Under the pieces are notes generated by a model. The model had not been told where the DNA came from, made no database searches, and saw only the letters and a program-made list of their open reading frames with translations. This document shows positions 60,877 to 64,000 of a DNA stretch of 64,000 nucleotides, piece by piece; positions within the stretch are counted from its first letter, which is position 1, and the number at the start of each line of letters is the position of its first letter. The position numbers and the translations under genes are program-made. Origin of the DNA: Plantago ovata (lineage: Eukaryota > Streptophyta > Magnoliopsida > Lamiales > Plantaginaceae); contig CM051457.1 of assembly GCA_028274465.1 (NCBI GenBank), positions 110,483,982 through 110,547,981 on the forward strand, in the 5' to 3' direction.

Positions 60877-62913
60877 ATGAATACCGGCCACTCTCTCGCC
60901 ACCGCAAGACCGCGGTTCTCCGCCGCCGGAACCACCAGGGCCTTCCGCAATAACAACAACAACTCAGTAGTAACAGGATATGATCAAGAAGATACAAACC
61001 AGTACATGACTAGTACTCAGTCTAGTGCTGGTTTTGGCCCAGTTCCATCAAGATTAGAAGTCCAAAACGCAATCAATCAACTTCAGAGGTAGTATGTACA
61101 AGTAATATCTATTTATCTCTCTGTTTCATTATTTTCCCCTTAAAATTGCTTCTTTCTTTGTTTTAGTGAGCTTCTATGGATAAGGTTGACTTTTTTTTTT
61201 AAAGTGAGCTTCTTCTATGAATTGCAATTGACAAGTGTAGTAGTGTATTTATCATCTTCGTAATAGATCATTTCTTGATTATAAACTGCAGTTGAATTAT
61301 TATTTAGCTACTAACTATATACCTGTTGCTTAATGCTCTGCTGTGTCACTGTCATGTAGTATTGTTGTTGATACTTGTCGAATTCTAGATTCATTTGTTG
61401 AATGAATAATCACTAGCTCTTTGACATGATTAAATTGTAAAGATACTATGTTTCTCAATTGTCTTTGGAACATCAATTTGTACTTATTGGTGATTATCTA
61501 AGATTGATGTGATGTTTGTACGTACTATGGTAATCGGTGTTCGATAAGACGATAGACCTAGCTACACCCTCAAATGCTCCGTTAAGTTCATGATGTCACA
61601 CCTTGTGTGATCATGATCATGTATGTCATCAACCTCAGCAAGTGGTCACTGATCATCCAGTGAGGCTGCACTTGAAGTTGAAGAGGCATAGTTTAATGGA
61701 TAATTTATGCATTAAATTAGATCGATCATTCGAATTGCCTTTGATGTGTTTCTTATAGATTTCTTGAAAGTTATCTATTTAAGTACAGTGGCTGATACCG
61801 TGTGAGTTGATAAAAACTACTACTACTACTGTGTGTTGTTACTTGTTAGCTGCTGATACTTTCCCAATCCAAATGTGCGATTTGTGAGTTTGTTGCAGAA
61901 TGTTCCTTGCAAATATTTTACGTACATTTTAACTGTCGTACCTGATTTTATATTGATTTGAAATTGACTATGATACTGCTAGGTTTATGGATGGACTTCA
62001 GTCCAGGACACTTCAAGTTCCTGGATATGTTAGATTACGCGATGCTTTCTCTATGATGCAACAAGATCCGGCTTTTCAGGTCCATCTTGATTTTGTCTCT
62101 GTGTATGCAGAGCTATATATATAGATTGTTATTGTCGCCTAGTAAATGCATGCATGTTTCTTCATGTAAATTGTCAGCAACATTTCATCATTTTTGTCAT
62201 GACCCCTTAACCAGTGGGAAGTTTAATCCTCTCAGAAATAGTTTTCTGAAATTGCTTGTGTTTATCGTAGTTGTCTAAGGAAAACTTTCCGTGCAGAACA
62301 TGGTGATCTCTATTTCTTCTGATAACGCTGTTTGGCAAGCTGTACAAAGTAATGAGGCGGTTCAGGATCTACAACGTGCAATTCCCCCAGGTTTAATTTT
62401 CTATTACCTCAGTATTTAAGTGAACATTTAAAGTCGGTGGGAGTTCATTTGCTGTAAACATACACTATCTTGTTCAACAAACGAGCGGGAATTCCTTAAA
62501 TACTTCCATTAAGTCTGGATAATTCTAGTTTTATCTTTGTAATCACTATGGCAGTCCCTTGTAAACTTATGTCTTATGTACTTATTCTAGTTCACTATCC
62601 ATTCGAAGATTAAGTAATTTACTTTTGAATTTTGATTGATTCAGTTGGAGCGAGGAAACAGCTCGGTTCCAGTGAAGAACCAGATATTAGCGAGCTTATC
62701 TTGAGGTGGATCATTGGGTTCGCTAAGTCAAAGATTTTGGAACTGGTCGAAAAGTTTGGAATGCTACTAAATGAGATGCTCCATCCTACTTCTCCAAAGA
62801 AGAGACCTACCCCCAAAAGAACCGACCAATTTGAAGAGAAAATTAGATCTTCCATGCTATTATCCGTGATTATTCTTATGATTGTTGTTGTTGCCAGGAC
62901 TAGAGGTTCTTGA
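60877..62913 (+). CDS. Plant protein of unknown function, C-terminal membrane anchor
   Basis: Four exons (60877-61088, 61983-62079, 62297-62390, 62645-62913) with GT-AG borders and consistent phases; 223 residues from the Met at 60877, or 231 from the Met at 60853. The N-terminus is disordered (Ser/Ala/Asn-rich). Then come FGPVPSRLEVQNAINQLQRF, VPGYVRLRDAFSMMQQDPAF, VISISSDNAVWQAVQSNEAV and QDLQRAIPP. This block I take to be a conserved plant domain without a name I can give. A basic stretch (SPKKRPTPKRTDQFEEKIRS) precedes SMLLSVIILMIVVVARTRGS, a single hydrophobic segment at the very end. The protein is thus probably tail-anchored with its bulk in the cytosol. Confidence 0.82.
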
Positions 62914-63715
62914 ACTTCACTTCACCAAGCACCACTGCTCGACAGTCTGACACCATCTCTGGTCGTGCATCAACCCATCAACTTGTACATATAACCATGG
63001 GATTTGTTTGTGCCTCTTAAGTAGATCAAACATTGTAATTTGTGCAACTTTTCAGGTATGCGCTTTTATTGGTAAATGGAAACTGTTTTCTGTTCTCTAG
63101 ATGCTCTGTATACAAGCACTCTGATTACAACATTTCCAAGGAGCCACAAAAGGGTTAGCCTAACTGGTCAAGTTAAGTACATGTACTATGTTCATTTTGA
63201 CGAGTAGTCGAGTACTTTTTATGATTCTATATATTCCAAATCCGTGCAGAGATACACTCAAAAGACAAGGTAAACCATTATAAGTGATTTTGGAACTTAT
63301 ATTCCACACAAGTGAGACGGAATATGCCTGTCTAGTTTGATCTTTCTAATAAACTGTCCCTCGGAAGAGGAAGACTTCCTCAGCAAATATTATCTATTTA
63401 CCGAAATCCAACTACATTCACATATGAGGCTTCTGCCTTCCAATTTTTTACACAAGACAACCAGTAAATCATTAGCAGCAATTCTTCTAAGACAAAAATA
63501 TAATGCATACTCATTGACAAGAAATATCCTACATACTAGTATGACAATTTCATGAAACTTGGGATGAAAAATAGTTTCCAACTGCTCTCCTATGAGGCTT
63601 CTGCCCATTTGGATTTCCTTTTCCTAGCTCACTCATATCTATCAGTAGAGCAACCTAAATTATCGCCGTAATCTGCAATTCAAACCTTCAAAAACTCTGC
63701 ATGAAACCACAGAAC
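62914..63715. other. Region between two convergent genes
   Basis: 3' flanks of the tail-anchored gene (plus) and the next minus-strand gene. No independent gene was recognised. Confidence 0.45.
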
Positions 63716-63808
63716 TCAGGTCAACCAATATTTTGGGGCCACCAATTCACCGTTTGCAATAGAACCTTGGGTTGCAAGTCTCCTAATTCGGGATGAGAAT
63801 TCCTCAGC
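63716..63808 (-). CDS. Last exon of a gene extending beyond the window
   Basis: The minus strand shows CAG|GCTGAGGAATTC (acceptor at 63811-63809) followed by a 30-codon frame AEEFSSRIRRLATQGSIANG ELVAPKYWLT and a stop at 63716. The composition and clean acceptor make it a credible terminal exon. Upstream exons would lie to the right of the window. I do not recognise the family. Confidence 0.5.
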   Translation of the reverse strand, partial: AEEFSSRIRRLATQGSIANGELVAPKYWLT

Positions 63809-64000
63809 CTGCATAGCACAACATAGCAGACATTAGTCCCAAAACATGTAAAAACTTCAGTGTTCTATGCTCAGCTAGCTCACAGTAATAAAAATAGACA
63901 CCAATAGTATGGATTCGAGAGTAGCAAAAATGTCTGAAAAATACCACTATATTGCAGCAAGTGAAACTTAATCCAACAATATGGCCAGCTTGGGATTCAG
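63809..64000. other. Intron or unassigned right edge
   Basis: Presumed intron of the gene whose last exon is at 63716-63808. No second exon could be placed before the edge. Confidence 0.3.

Overview
The window is nuclear DNA from a flowering plant, almost certainly a core eudicot. It has AT-rich intergenic DNA, genes split by GT-AG introns, plant-only families (SBP-box SPL8, an S1 self-incompatibility-like protein) and a dense mix of plant transposons. I cannot fix the species. The many TA-flanked CTCCCTCC-type Stowaway elements fit Caryophyllales among others, but that is only a guess.

The left third (about 1-22 kb) is mostly mobile DNA. Position 1-3716 is the 5' part of a minus-strand Ty3/gypsy element whose reverse transcriptase and RNase H are deleted. 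A Stowaway MITE and a Cassandra TRIM carrying 5S rRNA-like LTR sequence follow. An L1-type LINE comes next (about 6.9-9.9 kb), interrupted by a 1.1 kb Mutator-like element. Then come a lone S1-family secreted-protein gene, a Helitron-like element, and a Harbinger transposase relic split by a 4.9 kb CACTA element (14451-19393). That CACTA element carries intron-bearing host-like gene fragments, including a PUB domain.

The middle (22-36 kb) holds SPL8 (minus strand), two hAT MITEs with perfect 8-bp duplications, LINE RNase H remnants and a SINE. A PDRG1-like prefoldin-like gene and a seven-exon cytosolic malate dehydrogenase gene, both minus strand, follow.

The right part (36-64 kb) holds a 14-exon 3-hydroxyisobutyryl-CoA hydrolase gene (plus strand). 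This is convergent with the NSE3/MAGE SMC5/6-subunit gene (minus strand), whose intron 4 donor appears damaged. A small acidic three-exon gene follows, then an irregular repeat block, a second Helitron-like copy in inverted orientation, a 286-bp TRIM with 79-bp LTRs, and foldback elements. Two plus-strand genes of unknown function come next: a putatively myristoylated protein and a tail-anchored protein. The last exon of a further minus-strand gene lies at the right edge.

The host genes are independent transcription units with no operon-like logic. The main interest is the nested transposon history and two unusual splice donors. Exon coordinates were derived by hand from reading frame, intron phase and splice dinucleotides, with no transcript support.
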